A stretch of 64,000 bases of DNA from Nocardioides currus (GCF_003057875.1 NZ_PYXZ01000001.1:62001-126000); one strand, 5' to 3'; shown: positions 16,590 through 25,770, counted from the first letter of the stretch. The notes: a model not told the origin generated them from the letters alone. Made by a program: numbers and translations.

Positions 16590-17588
16590 TCACCTCTCGA
16601 CCTGGGTGTCGCGCCGCAGCACGAATCGCTGGTAGAGCGCGGCCATGGCCACGCCGATGACGAACAGGACGACGGAGGCGGCTCCGGCGATGCCGTAGTT
16701 GCTGCGCTGCGTGCCCTGGCTGATGAGGTAGGACGCCATGGTCGTGGTGGCGTTGGCCGGGCCGCCGCCGGTGAGCACCCACACCATGTCGAAGAGCTGG
16801 AGGGAGCCGATCATCGACAGGAAGCACCACGTGCGGATCGTCGGGCCCAGCAGGGGGACGACGATGCGCCACTGGATCTGCCACCAGGACGCGCCGTCGA
16901 GCTGGGCGGCCTCGTGGACCTCCTCGGGCACCGACTGGAGCCCGGCCAGGAAGAGCAGGATCGCCAGCCCGAGGTACTTCCAGGTGAGGACGCCGAAGAC
17001 CGCCCACAGCGCCAGTCCCGGGGTGCCCAGGAAGCCCTGGTCGGGCGGCGTGACGCCCGCCCCGGAGAGCAGGCCGTCCACGACGCCGGTGTCGGGGATG
17101 AGCAGCTGGAACCAGATGACCCCGGCGATCACCTCGGCCAGGACGTACGGCACGAAGATCAGCGTCCGCACCAGCCCGCGCCCGCGCATGCTGCGGTTGA
17201 GCAGCAGCGCGATCCCGACGCCCAGCGGCAGCTGGATCGCGATGCTGAGCACGACGATGACGAGGTTGTGGACCACCGCCTGGGTGAACACCTCGTCGGT
17301 GAGCACCCGCTCGTAGTTGCGCAGCCCGACGAAGTCGTCCATGGGACCGAAGCCCCGCCACCGGTAGAGCGACATGCGCACCGCCGAGGCCACCGGCCAC
17401 GCGATGAACAGGGCCATCAGCGCCAGTGCCGGGAGGACGAAGACGACGATCTCGAGACGCTCGCGCCACGAGGTCGCGCGACGCGGCCGGGGGCGGCGAC
17501 CCGGCGCCGGTGCGGCGGGCCGCTCCCCCGGCGCGGGGTCGTCGACGTCCTCGGGGGGTACGACGATCGGGTGGACGGGCAGGCTCAC
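16590..17588 (-). CDS. Carbohydrate ABC transporter permease (MalF type)
   Basis: A 332-residue permease with a proline-rich cytoplasmic N-terminus (residues 1-45) and six helices from about 48. The EAA motif VHEAAQLDGASWWQIQWRIVVP lies near residues 225-248. GTG 17588 is chosen because GAGAGGGA lies just upstream; the frame stays open further upstream but without a binding site. It forms the membrane channel of a sugar importer with the MalG-type protein, whose frame begins within or directly after this gene's stop. The operon order (binding protein, MalF, MalG, LacI, GH3) is standard for oligosaccharide uptake in actinobacteria. Confidence 0.93.
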   Translation of the reverse strand: MSLPVHPIVVPPEDVDDPAPGERPAAPAPGRRPRPRRATSWRERLEIVVFVLPALALMALFIAWPVASAVRMSLYRWRGFGPMDDFVGLRNYERVLTDEVFTQAVVHNLVIVVLSIAIQLPLGVGIALLLNRSMRGRGLVRTLIFVPYVLAEVIAGVIWFQLLIPDTGVVDGLLSGAGVTPPDQGFLGTPGLALWAVFGVLTWKYLGLAILLFLAGLQSVPEEVHEAAQLDGASWWQIQWRIVVPLLGPTIRTWCFLSMIGSLQLFDMVWVLTGGGPANATTTMASYLISQGTQRSNYGIAGAASVVLFVIGVAMAALYQRFVLRRDTQVER

Positions 17589-17653
17589 GGTCCCTCTCGA
17601 TGCCTCTCGGTGTGGGTGGCTGCGCCCCGGCGCCCAGGGCACCGGGTGGGGGC

Positions 17654-18937
17654 TCAGCCCTGCTCGTCGGCAGCCTGCTGCATGGCGTCCACGATGTCCT
17701 GCGGTGAGGCCTCGCCGGCGAACATCAGCGCGATCTCGTCGTTCATCGCGCCACCGATCGACTCACCGAAGGCCGTGTCGAAGTAGAGCTGGACGAACGG
17801 CGCCTCGTCGCGGACCTTGATCAGGTCGGCCAGCACCGGGTCGCTCACCGCGTCGGTGGCCGCGGGCAGGGTAGGCAGGCCCATGTCGTTCTCGGCGAAG
17901 CCCCGCTGCACGTCCTCGCTGAGCAGATAGGTGACCAGGTCGACGGCCGTGTCGGGGGCGTCCTGCGAGACCGCCCATGCGTCACCACCACCCAGGGCGG
18001 CGGTGGGGTCGCCCGCGCCGCCCTCGACCGCCGGGAACGGGAACCAGCCTGTCTTGTCGCCGAGTCCCTGTCCGTCGTCGGTCAGGCCCTGCATGACGCC
18101 CGGCTCCCAGTGGCCCTGCATCTCGCTGGCCACCTTCCCGGTGGCGAGCAGGCCGGACGCCGAGGTCGCGCCCTCCTGGGCCGGGGTGGCGAGGAAGCCC
18201 TTGTTGAAGGGCTCGGTCCTGATGAAGTCCTCGACGACCTCGCCGGCCTCGACGAAGCACGGGTCGGAGAAGTCGAGGTCGGCGACCGCCTGGGTCAGCA
18301 CGTCCTGGCTGCAGGTGCGGACCGCCGCGTAGTACCAGTAGTGCGCGGCCGGCCACTTGTCGCCGGCCCCGAGCGACAGGGGCGTGATGCCGGCCGACTC
18401 CAGGTCGGAATTGACCTGCTCCCACTCCGCGACGGTGGTCGGCGGCTCCACGCCGGCCGACTTGAAGTCCTCGGTGTTGTACCAGACGCCGACCACGCCG
18501 AGGGAGAACGGCAGGGCGTAGGTGCGGTCGTCGACCTGCCAGCCGGCGACCGATCCGCCGATGGCCTCGATCTCAGCGGCCGCGTCGTCGGTCAGGTCAC
18601 GGGTGAGACCGGCGTCGACGTGCGCGGCGAGCTCCCCGCCGCCCCGCTCCATGTAGACGTCCGGGAGGTCGCCGCTCTGGAAGGCGGCGGCGAGCTTGTC
18701 GACCATGTCCTCGTGGGCCATCGCCGTCACCTCGACCTGGACACCGGGGTTGGCCTTCTCGAAGTCCGCGGCGACCTTCTCGTAGTAGCCCTTGCCGGGC
18801 TCGTTGTTGGAGTTGTGCCACCAGGTGATGGTGTTGTCGTCGGCGCCGGCCGACTCGTCACCGCCACCGCAGGCCGCCGTCAACGACATCCCCATGCACA
18901 GCAGGGCCAGCGCCGCGCCTCGTGTCTGCATCCGCAT
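17654..18937 (-). CDS. Sugar-binding lipoprotein of the ABC importer
   Basis: A 427-residue extracellular solute-binding protein (family 1). The signal peptide ends in the lipobox LTAAC near residue 24, so the mature protein is tethered to the membrane through a lipidated cysteine. The mature part starts GGGDESAGADDNTITWWHNS and shows the family's YEKVAADFEKANPGVQVEV and DVYMERGGGEL. ATG 18937 is chosen because GGAGAGGA lies about 9 bases upstream and the signal peptide begins MRMQTRG. It is the first gene of the operon, downstream of a clear promoter. The ligand is probably an oligosaccharide cleaved by the GH3 enzyme. Confidence 0.93.
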   Translation of the reverse strand: MRMQTRGAALALLCMGMSLTAACGGGDESAGADDNTITWWHNSNNEPGKGYYEKVAADFEKANPGVQVEVTAMAHEDMVDKLAAAFQSGDLPDVYMERGGGELAAHVDAGLTRDLTDDAAAEIEAIGGSVAGWQVDDRTYALPFSLGVVGVWYNTEDFKSAGVEPPTTVAEWEQVNSDLESAGITPLSLGAGDKWPAAHYWYYAAVRTCSQDVLTQAVADLDFSDPCFVEAGEVVEDFIRTEPFNKGFLATPAQEGATSASGLLATGKVASEMQGHWEPGVMQGLTDDGQGLGDKTGWFPFPAVEGGAGDPTAALGGGDAWAVSQDAPDTAVDLVTYLLSEDVQRGFAENDMGLPTLPAATDAVSDPVLADLIKVRDEAPFVQLYFDTAFGESIGGAMNDEIALMFAGEASPQDIVDAMQQAADEQG

Positions 18938-18992
18938 CTCGATCGGTCCTCTCCGCCCACGTGCCGGTATGACGTGGATCACACAGCACCCG

Positions 18993-19022
18993 AGATTGCA
19001 GGACCGACCCCTGCCTTGTCAA
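18993..19022 (-). promoter_or_regulatory. Promoter of the sugar operon
   Basis: On the minus strand TTGACA (19022-19017) and CAATCT (18998-18993) are separated by 18 bases, which is close to the sigma-70 consensus. Transcription would begin near 18986, about 50 bases before the lipoprotein start. Confidence 0.65.
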
Positions 19023-19033
19023 TCGATGTCGAT
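19022..19033. promoter_or_regulatory. Probable LacI operator
   Basis: ATCGA-TG-TCGAT is a perfect 12-bp dyad that abuts the -35 element; the flank also contains ATCGTTATCG. LacI-family regulators use such CG-centred or near-centred dyads, so binding by the operon's own LacI protein is likely. This is inference from position. Confidence 0.55.
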
Positions 19034-19101
19034 AACGATTTCCATCAATCGGGGATCGAGCCCGACCACGACCTCGTTCCCGGAGCGGCGGTCCCGGTGG
19101 C

Positions 19102-19866
19102 TCAGACGGTCTCGGTCCGCCCGTCCGTCCACACGACGAGGCCACCCCGGCCGGGTCGCAAGCGCAGCCACGCCGCGGCGTCCGCCCCGCGAGCGAACGC
19201 CGCTGTCGCGTCGATGTCGGCGCCGACGAGGTCGGGGGCCAGCACCGTCACCGAGGCGACGTCGGCCGGTGCACGTCCGGTGCGCCCGTCGACGACGTGG
19301 TCGCCACGGTGCGCGGTCCCGGAGGTGGCGACTCCCCCGCGGCGTACCGGCACCCGGGCGACCAGCGAGGTCGGGTCGTGCGGGTCCTCGATGCCGATCT
19401 GCCAGGGCTCGCCGTCGGGATCGGCGGTCCAGCAGACGAGGTCCCCGCCGCCGCCCAGGCAGACGTCGGTGCCGGGCAGCGCCTGCAGGTGCGCGGCCGC
19501 GCGCTGCACCGCCCAGCCCTTCACGACCCCGTCGGTGTCGAGGGCCATGCGTCCCGCGGCATCGCGTCGTCGTACGTCGAAGGCACCGCCGGAGGCCAGG
19601 CGCGCGTCCTCCGCCAGGGCGAGCACCTCGCGCGCGAGAGCGGGGGCATCGGCGAGGTCGACGAGCCCGCGGTTGAGGAGGGTCACCCAGGAGTCGTCGC
19701 GGTGGCGGCTGAACATGGCGTCGGCCGCGTCGAGCTCGGCCCGCGCAAGCGCCCAGGCGGTCAGCGCACGCCCGTCCCCGGCGTGCCTTCCGCGCAGCGC
19801 CACGCTGACGGGCAGGCCCATGACGTGCACGACGTCACGCCAGGGCGCCGTGCGGACGGCGGTCAC
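19102..19866 (-). CDS. apbE: FAD:protein FMN transferase (ApbE family) without a signal peptide
   Basis: A 254-residue flavinyltransferase that attaches FMN from FAD to a threonine or serine of an FMN-binding domain. Family motifs: LDTDGVVKGWAV near residue 115, LGGGGDLVC near 140, GVATSGTAHRGDHVVDGRTG near 178-198, and ADIDATAAFARG near 218. The GTG start overlaps the stop of the FMN-binding gene by 4 bases (GTGA), which fits an enzyme-substrate pair. Unlike many ApbE proteins it lacks a signal or lipobox, so flavinylation would occur in the cytosol before or during export of its target. Last gene of a three-gene operon. Confidence 0.9.
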   Translation of the reverse strand: MTAVRTAPWRDVVHVMGLPVSVALRGRHAGDGRALTAWALARAELDAADAMFSRHRDDSWVTLLNRGLVDLADAPALAREVLALAEDARLASGGAFDVRRRDAAGRMALDTDGVVKGWAVQRAAAHLQALPGTDVCLGGGGDLVCWTADPDGEPWQIGIEDPHDPTSLVARVPVRRGGVATSGTAHRGDHVVDGRTGRAPADVASVTVLAPDLVGADIDATAAFARGADAAAWLRLRPGRGGLVVWTDGRTETV

Positions 19867-20345
19867 AGCCCCGCCCGGTCGAGGGCGCTCTGCAGTGACT
19901 GCTGGTAGCCGACGCTCGTGTAGGTCGCGCCGCTGACCATGTCGATGCTGCTGCTCTGCGCGCTCATCGTCTCCTGCACGAGGACCGGCAGGGCGTAGGC
20001 GTTGATCTCGGCGTCGCGGGGGTTGTCGTCGGGGTACTGCACGACGGACACCCCGGTGATCTCGGAACCGCTCACGCTCACCTCGACCTGCACCGGGCCC
20101 CACCGCGTCTGGGCGACGTCGCCCGTCACCGTCGTGCTGGAGGTGTCCGAGGGGGTGCTTCCCGATGCGGGAGTCGTGGACGGCGACGACGACGACCCGG
20201 AGGTCGCCGGAGCCGCCAGCACGCCCGCGGTGAAGCTCGAGAGCGGGCCGGTCGCGGCGAGGGGTCCGGCGAACGAGGTGTGGTAACCGAAGAGCAGCGC
20301 CAGCACCACCGCGGTGCTCGAGAGCCACAGGACGATGCGTCTCAT
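19863..20345 (-). CDS. Exported FMN-binding domain protein
   Basis: A 160-residue protein with an N-terminal signal or anchor helix (residues 1-30, MRRIVLWLSSTAVVLALLF), a Ser/Thr-rich linker (about 48-75) and a C-terminal FMN_bind domain. The flavinylation motif D-x-x-S-G-A-T is present as DMVSGAT, with Thr141 the expected FMN attachment site. It would carry covalent FMN outside the membrane and pass electrons from the ferric-reductase/FNR protein encoded 4 bases upstream. ApbE, encoded immediately downstream, would attach the cofactor. The linker suggests a tethered, mobile carrier. The electron acceptor is unknown. Confidence 0.88.
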   Translation of the reverse strand: MRRIVLWLSSTAVVLALLFGYHTSFAGPLAATGPLSSFTAGVLAAPATSGSSSSPSTTPASGSTPSDTSSTTVTGDVAQTRWGPVQVEVSVSGSEITGVSVVQYPDDNPRDAEINAYALPVLVQETMSAQSSSIDMVSGATYTSVGYQQSLQSALDRAGL

Positions 20346-20349
20346 CCGG

Positions 20350-21717
20350 TCACCATCCGAAGGTCTCGGCGTGGATGTGGCTCCCGGGCACCCCGGCCCG
20401 GCGCAGGTCGGCCACGACCAGGTCCGCCCACGTCTGCGGTCCGCAGACGTAGACGTCGCGCTGTGCGATGTCGCCGACCCAGTGCCGCAGGGCGGCCAGG
20501 TCGCTGAAGCCTCCTGCGTGGGCCTCACCCAGCCACGAACCGGCAGCCCTCCGCCGCCCGGGGAGGGTCAGCACCCGGATGCCGCGGGCCGCCAGCCGGC
20601 GCAGGTCGTCGACGAAGGCACCCGCGTCCCGGTCGCGGTGGAGCAGGACCACGTCGCCGCCCTCCCCCAGGAGGCCCGAGAGCTCCTCGGCCAGCGCGAG
20701 CAGCGGGGCCGAGCCGACACCCGCCCCGATCAGCGCGACCCGGTCGCCGTGCCTGCTGCGGGCGGTGAGGCGGCCGTAGGGGCCTTCAACCAGCACCCGG
20801 CTGCCGCGGACGAGGGTCGCGGTGGAGCCGCTCCCGTCACCGCTGTCCTGCACAGTGATCCGCAGGTGCCGGCCGTCGGGGGCAGCCGAGAGCGAGTAGG
20901 GGTTGGCGCGGGTCCAGCCCTCGCGGCCGAGGAAGCGCCAGCTCAGCCACTGACCGCCCCGGGCGGGCAGCCGGTCGAGACCACGCCCGGAGACGGTCAC
21001 CGACACGATGCCGGGTGCCTCCTCGACGACGTCCTCGACGACGAGCCGGTGGCGCAGGTTGCGCGCCACCGGCCTCGCGACCCGCCAGGTCACGACGGCG
21101 GCCGCGGTGAGCCCCCACGCGCTCCACCAGAAGACCGTGCGGGAGGTCGACGACACGAGCTCCTGCCCGGTCCACAGCTGGTGCGGCAGCGCCAGTCCTG
21201 CTCCGAGGTAGCCGTAGAGGTGCAGCAGGTGCCACGACTCGTAGCGCAGTCGCCGCCGGGCCGCGCGGATGCTGGTCACCACGACCAGCACCAGCGCGAC
21301 GAAGCCGGCGTCGGCGAGCAGCATCGCCGGGTAGGTGAGCGTGAGGTCCCACAGCTCCCCCGGCCACCGCAGGGCCGACCCGTCGCCGTACCCCCAGGTG
21401 ACCAGGACGACGTGGGCGAGCATCAGGGTGAAGGACGAGAAGCCCACGAGCCGGTGGATCGCGGCCAACCTGTCCTGGCCGAACGCGCGCTCCAGCACCG
21501 GCACCCGCGCCATCAGCACGACCTGCGTGAGGAGCAGGACCGAGGCGAGCAGGCCGGTCCATCGCCCGATCGACATCAGGGCGCTCGCCCAGCCGCCGAG
21601 GTCGCCGAGGCCGCCGCCGTCGATCCACCACCAGGTCACCAGCGCGAGCGCTGCGCCCAGGAGGGCGGTCGCGGCGCGGCGTACGGCGAGGTCGAGGCTC
21701 GCCCGGCTCGGGGTCAT
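20350..21717 (-). CDS. Ferric-reductase-like membrane domain fused to a ferredoxin-NADP reductase domain
   Basis: A 455-residue membrane flavocytochrome-like protein. Six or so helices occupy residues 10-210, with candidate heme histidines in IHRLVGFSSFTLMLAHV (near 83-98) and HLLHLYGYLGAGLALPHQL (near 158-176). The C-terminal half is an FNR domain: FAD motif RANPYSLSA (near 280) and NAD(P)H motif ALIGAGVGSAPLLAL (near 335), ending in VYVCGPQTW and ETFGW. It would carry electrons from cytosolic NAD(P)H across the membrane, probably to the flavinylated protein encoded next. ATG 21717 is used, directly after CAGTCT-N7. First gene of the trio. Confidence 0.9.
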   Translation of the reverse strand: MTPSRASLDLAVRRAATALLGAALALVTWWWIDGGGLGDLGGWASALMSIGRWTGLLASVLLLTQVVLMARVPVLERAFGQDRLAAIHRLVGFSSFTLMLAHVVLVTWGYGDGSALRWPGELWDLTLTYPAMLLADAGFVALVLVVVTSIRAARRRLRYESWHLLHLYGYLGAGLALPHQLWTGQELVSSTSRTVFWWSAWGLTAAAVVTWRVARPVARNLRHRLVVEDVVEEAPGIVSVTVSGRGLDRLPARGGQWLSWRFLGREGWTRANPYSLSAAPDGRHLRITVQDSGDGSGSTATLVRGSRVLVEGPYGRLTARSRHGDRVALIGAGVGSAPLLALAEELSGLLGEGGDVVLLHRDRDAGAFVDDLRRLAARGIRVLTLPGRRRAAGSWLGEAHAGGFSDLAALRHWVGDIAQRDVYVCGPQTWADLVVADLRRAGVPGSHIHAETFGW

Positions 21718-21832
21718 GGACCCCAGACTGCGCGGCGTCGCTGGGCCCGACCTACGTGGAACCTGTGAGAGTGCTGTGGGCGCCGCGGAAATGCGAGGGC
21801 CGCGGCGTCGTCCCTCGTGGACAATGTCGCCG

Positions 21833-23221
21833 GTGTACCTGACCCTCACCTCGACCGCGCCCGGTGCCACCGACCTCGGGTTCCTGCTGCACAAGCACCC
21901 CGAGAAGGCGCAGCGCTTCGAGGTGTCGGCCGGGGTGGCGCACGTGTTCTACCCCGAGGCCACCGACGAGCGCTGCACGGTCGCGCTGCTGCTCGAGGTC
22001 GACCCGGTCTCGCTGGTGCGCGGCCGCCGCCACGGCGGCGACGCCTTCGCGCTCGGGCAGTACGTCAACGACCGGCCGTACGCCGCCACGTCGATGCTCG
22101 CCGTCGCGCTCGCCAAGGTCTTCCGTACGGCGATGGGCGGGCGCTGCGACGCCCGGCCCGAGCTGGTCGACCAGCCGCTGCCGCTGGACGTGCGCGTCCC
22201 GGTCGTCCCCACCAGCGGCGGGCCCGACCTGGTGCGCGAGCTCTTCGCGCCCCTCGGCTGGACCGTGACGGCGAGCCCGCTGCCGCTCGACGAGACGATC
22301 CCGACGTGGGGCGACTCGCGCTACGTCGACCTCCGCCTCACCGGCACGATGCGGCTCGCCGACGCCCTCACCCACCTCTACGTCCTGCTGCCCGTGCTCG
22401 ACTCGGCGAAGCACTACTGGGTCTCGACCGACGAGGTCGACAAGCTGGTCCGCGCGGCCGGCGACTGGCTCCCGACGCACCCAGCACGCGAGCTCATCAC
22501 CCAGCGCTACCTCGCCCACCAGCGCGACCTGGTCACGACCGCGGCCGCCCGGCTGTCCGAGGTGGACGAGGTCCCCGTCGAGGACGCGCCCGAGGAGCGG
22601 CCACGTCCCCTCGTCGCGCTGCGCAGGCAGGCGGTGCTGGACGCCCTGCGCGCGGCGGGCGCGGCGCGCGTCGTCGACCTCGGCTGCGGCGAGGGCGCGC
22701 TCCTGCGCGAGCTGGTCGCGCACCCCGAGTTCACCGAGGTCCTCGGCGTGGACGTGTCGGCCCGGGCCCTCGAGGTCGCCGAGCGCCGGCTCGGCCTCGA
22801 CCGGATGCCCGACAGCCAGCGGGCCCGGCTGCGGCTGCTCCAGTCGTCGCTCACCTACCGCGACGAGCGACTGGAGGGGTACGACGCGGTGGTGCTGATG
22901 GAGGTCGTCGAGCACCTCGACCCCGAGCGGCTGCCCGCGCTCGAGAGCACCGTCTTCATGCACGCGCGACCGAGGACCGTCATCGTGACGACGCCCAACG
23001 TCGAGCACAACGTGCGGTTCGAGGGGCTCGCCGCCGGGGCCATGCGTCACCGCGACCACCGCTTCGAGTGGACGCGCGCCGAATTTGCCGCGTGGGCGGG
23101 CGGGGTCGGCGAGCGCACCGGCTACACGGCCGCGTTCCTGCCCGTCGGCGAGGACGACCCGGAGGTCGGACCGCCGACCCAGATGGCCGTGTTCACCCGA
23201 CTGGAAGGGGCGACAGCATGA
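21833..23221 (+). CDS. hen1: RNA 3'-terminal 2'-O-methyltransferase Hen1
   Basis: A 462-residue enzyme that methylates the 2'-OH at the 3' end of cleaved RNA before sealing by Pnkp, protecting the repaired site from renewed cleavage. The N-terminal Hen1-specific domain (residues 1-240) starts YLTLTSTAPGATDLGFLLHKHPEK, a typical family start. The C-terminal methyltransferase has VVDLGCGEGALLREL near residue 282, the metal ligands in MEVVEHLD near 358 and RHRDHRFEWTR near 406. GTG 21833 is preferred on family alignment; ATG 21824 is in frame. It overlaps pnkp by 4 bases. Confidence 0.94.
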   Translation: MYLTLTSTAPGATDLGFLLHKHPEKAQRFEVSAGVAHVFYPEATDERCTVALLLEVDPVSLVRGRRHGGDAFALGQYVNDRPYAATSMLAVALAKVFRTAMGGRCDARPELVDQPLPLDVRVPVVPTSGGPDLVRELFAPLGWTVTASPLPLDETIPTWGDSRYVDLRLTGTMRLADALTHLYVLLPVLDSAKHYWVSTDEVDKLVRAAGDWLPTHPARELITQRYLAHQRDLVTTAAARLSEVDEVPVEDAPEERPRPLVALRRQAVLDALRAAGAARVVDLGCGEGALLRELVAHPEFTEVLGVDVSARALEVAERRLGLDRMPDSQRARLRLLQSSLTYRDERLEGYDAVVLMEVVEHLDPERLPALESTVFMHARPRTVIVTTPNVEHNVRFEGLAAGAMRHRDHRFEWTRAEFAAWAGGVGERTGYTAAFLPVGEDDPEVGPPTQMAVFTRLEGATA

Positions 23222-25770
23222 CGGACCTCCACATCCCCGAGCTGAGCCTCGTCGTGCTCGTCGGCGCGTCCGGGTCCGGCAAGTCGACGTTCGCGCGCGA
23301 GCACTTCGCGCCGTACGAGACGATCTCCAGCGACGTCTGCCGCGGCCTGGTGGCCGGTGACGAGAACGACCAGTCCGCGACCAAGGACGCGTTCGAGGTG
23401 CTGCACTTCATCGCCGGCAAGCGGCTGGCGGCGGGGCGGCTGACGGTCGTCGACGCGACCAGCGTCCAGCACCAGGCCCGCAAGGCCCTGGTCGAGCTCG
23501 CTCGCGCGCACGACGTGCTGCCGGTCGCGATCGTCCTCGACCTGCCCGAGTCGGTGTCGCTGGCCCGCAACGCCGAGCGGGCCGACCGCGACTTCGGCGC
23601 GCACGTGGTGAAGCGCCAGAAGGACCAGCTGCGGCGCTCCCTGCGCGGGCTGACCAAGGAGGGCTTCCGCGCAGTGCACGTGCTCACCAGCGTCGAGGAG
23701 GTCGAGGCCGCCAGCATCGTGCGGGACAAGCTGCTCAATGACCGCCGCGACGAGCACGGCCCCTTCGACGTGATCGGCGACGTGCACGGGTGCCGGGCCG
23801 AGCTGGAGGCGCTGCTCGACCGCCTCGGCTACGTGGTCGTGCGTGACGACGACGGACGCCCGGTCGACGCGAGCCACCCGGACGGACGCCGGGCGGTGTT
23901 CGTCGGCGACCTCGTCGACCGCGGGCCCGACAGCCCGGGCGTGCTGCGGCTGGTGATGGGGATGGTCGGTCGCGGCCACGCCCTGTGCGTTCCGGGCAAC
24001 CACGAGAACAAGCTGGTGCGCGCCCTCGACGGACGCCACGTCCAGGTCAGCCACGGGCTCGAGGAGACGCTCGCGCAGCTGGAGTCCGAGACCCCCGAGT
24101 TCCGGGCGGAGGTGCGCGCGTTCTGCGACGGACTCGTCGCCCACCTCGTCCTCGACGACGGCCGCCTCGTCGTCGCGCACGCCGGGCTCAAGGAGGCCTA
24201 CCACGGTCGTGCGTCCGGCCGGGTCCGGTCGTTCGCGCTGTACGGCGACTCGACCGGCGAGACAGACGAGTTCGGCCTCCCCGTGCGCTATCCGTGGGCC
24301 AACGACTACCGCGGCCGGGCGATGGTGCTCTACGGCCACACCCCCACGCCCGACCTGGAGTGGGTCAACAACACGCTCTGCCTCGACACCGGCGTCGTCT
24401 TCGGCGGACGGCTGAGCGCGCTGCGCTATCCCGAGAAGGAGACCGTGCAGGTCGACGCCGAGCGGGTCTGGTACGAGCCGGTCAAGCCGCTGCACGCACC
24501 AGCTGGGGACGGCAGCAGGGCTCGGGCCGACGACCAGCTCGACGTGACCGACGTCCTCGGCCGCCGCGTCGTCGAGACCGCGCACCACGGTCGCGTCACG
24601 ATCAACGAGGAGAACGCCGCGGGTGCGCTCGAGGTGATGAGCCGCTTCGCCCTGCACCCGCGCTGGCTGCCCTACCTGCCGCCCACGATGGCGCCGCCCG
24701 CGACATCCACCCGCGCCGACCTGCTCGAGCACCCCGACGAGGCGTTCGCCGCGTTCACGGCCGTCGGCGTCCACGACCTCGTGTGCGAGGAGAAGCACAT
24801 GGGGTCGCGCGGCGTGGTGCTCGTGTGCCGGTCCGACGCGGTCGCCGCCGAGCGCTTCGGCGCCACCGACGGCGAGACCGGCGCGGCCTGGACCCGCACG
24901 GGACGCTCGTTCTTCGACCGCGCCACGACCGAGTCGTTCCTGGCCGGCCTGCGCGGGGCGGTCGGCGCGGCCGGGCTCTGGGACGAGCTCACGTCCGACT
25001 GGGTGCTGCTCGACACGGAGATCCTGCCGTGGTCGGCCAAGGCCGGCGACCTGCTGCGTGACCAGTACGCCGCTGTCGGCACCGCCGCCCGCCATGGACT
25101 TCCCGCCGCGGCGGCCGGCCTGGAGACCGCCGTGGCCAGGGGCATCGACGTCGGCGACCTGCTGGCGCGCACGAGGGCACGGTCCGCCAACGCGGACGGG
25201 TTCACCGCGGCGTACCGACGCTACTGCTGGCCGACGGACGGGCTGGACGGGATCGCCGTCGCGCCGTTCCAGGTGCTGGCCACGCAGGGTCGCACGCACC
25301 ACGAGCGTGACCACCTGTGGCACCTGGCGATCGCCGACCGGTTGGTCGCCGCCGCTCCGGGCCTGGTGCGGGAGACACGTCGCCTCCGGGTCGACACCCA
25401 CGACCCGGCCTCCGTCGCCGCGGGCGTCGAGTGGTGGGAGTCGCTCACCGCGGCCGGCGGTGAGGGCATGGTCGTGAAGCCGTTGGCCAACCTGACTCGC
25501 GCCGAGCGTGGGCTCGTGCAGCCGGGGATCAAGGTGCGAGGTCGGGAGTACCTCCGGATCATCTACGGCCCCGACTACACCGAGCCCGCCCACCTCGCGC
25601 GGCTGCGCGACCGCAACCTCGGACACAAGCGGTCGCTGGCCCTGCGGGAGTATGCCCTCGGTCTGGAGTCGCTGGAACGGCTCGCCCGCGGCGAACCGCT
25701 GTGGCGCGTGCACGAGCCGGTCTTCGCCGTGCTGGCGCTGGAGTCGGAGCGCGTCGACCCGCGCCTGTGA
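23218..25770 (+). CDS. pnkp: Polynucleotide kinase-phosphatase-ligase (Pnkp)
   Basis: An 850-residue RNA repair enzyme with three catalytic modules. The 5' kinase has Walker A GASGSGKST (residues 16-24). The metallophosphatase shows GDVHGC (187-192), GDLVDRG (230-236) and GNHE (260-263). The C-terminal adenylyltransferase/ligase has motif I EEKHMGSRG with Lys526. It heals and seals RNAs cut by ribotoxins, after 3'-end methylation by Hen1; the ATGA overlap with hen1 supports heterotetramer assembly as in Clostridium thermocellum. The length matches the roughly 870-residue reference enzyme. No toxin or RNase gene is seen next to the pair. Confidence 0.95.
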   Translation: MTDLHIPELSLVVLVGASGSGKSTFAREHFAPYETISSDVCRGLVAGDENDQSATKDAFEVLHFIAGKRLAAGRLTVVDATSVQHQARKALVELARAHDVLPVAIVLDLPESVSLARNAERADRDFGAHVVKRQKDQLRRSLRGLTKEGFRAVHVLTSVEEVEAASIVRDKLLNDRRDEHGPFDVIGDVHGCRAELEALLDRLGYVVVRDDDGRPVDASHPDGRRAVFVGDLVDRGPDSPGVLRLVMGMVGRGHALCVPGNHENKLVRALDGRHVQVSHGLEETLAQLESETPEFRAEVRAFCDGLVAHLVLDDGRLVVAHAGLKEAYHGRASGRVRSFALYGDSTGETDEFGLPVRYPWANDYRGRAMVLYGHTPTPDLEWVNNTLCLDTGVVFGGRLSALRYPEKETVQVDAERVWYEPVKPLHAPAGDGSRARADDQLDVTDVLGRRVVETAHHGRVTINEENAAGALEVMSRFALHPRWLPYLPPTMAPPATSTRADLLEHPDEAFAAFTAVGVHDLVCEEKHMGSRGVVLVCRSDAVAAERFGATDGETGAAWTRTGRSFFDRATTESFLAGLRGAVGAAGLWDELTSDWVLLDTEILPWSAKAGDLLRDQYAAVGTAARHGLPAAAAGLETAVARGIDVGDLLARTRARSANADGFTAAYRRYCWPTDGLDGIAVAPFQVLATQGRTHHERDHLWHLAIADRLVAAAPGLVRETRRLRVDTHDPASVAAGVEWWESLTAAGGEGMVVKPLANLTRAERGLVQPGIKVRGREYLRIIYGPDYTEPAHLARLRDRNLGHKRSLALREYALGLESLERLARGEPLWRVHEPVFAVLALESERVDPRL

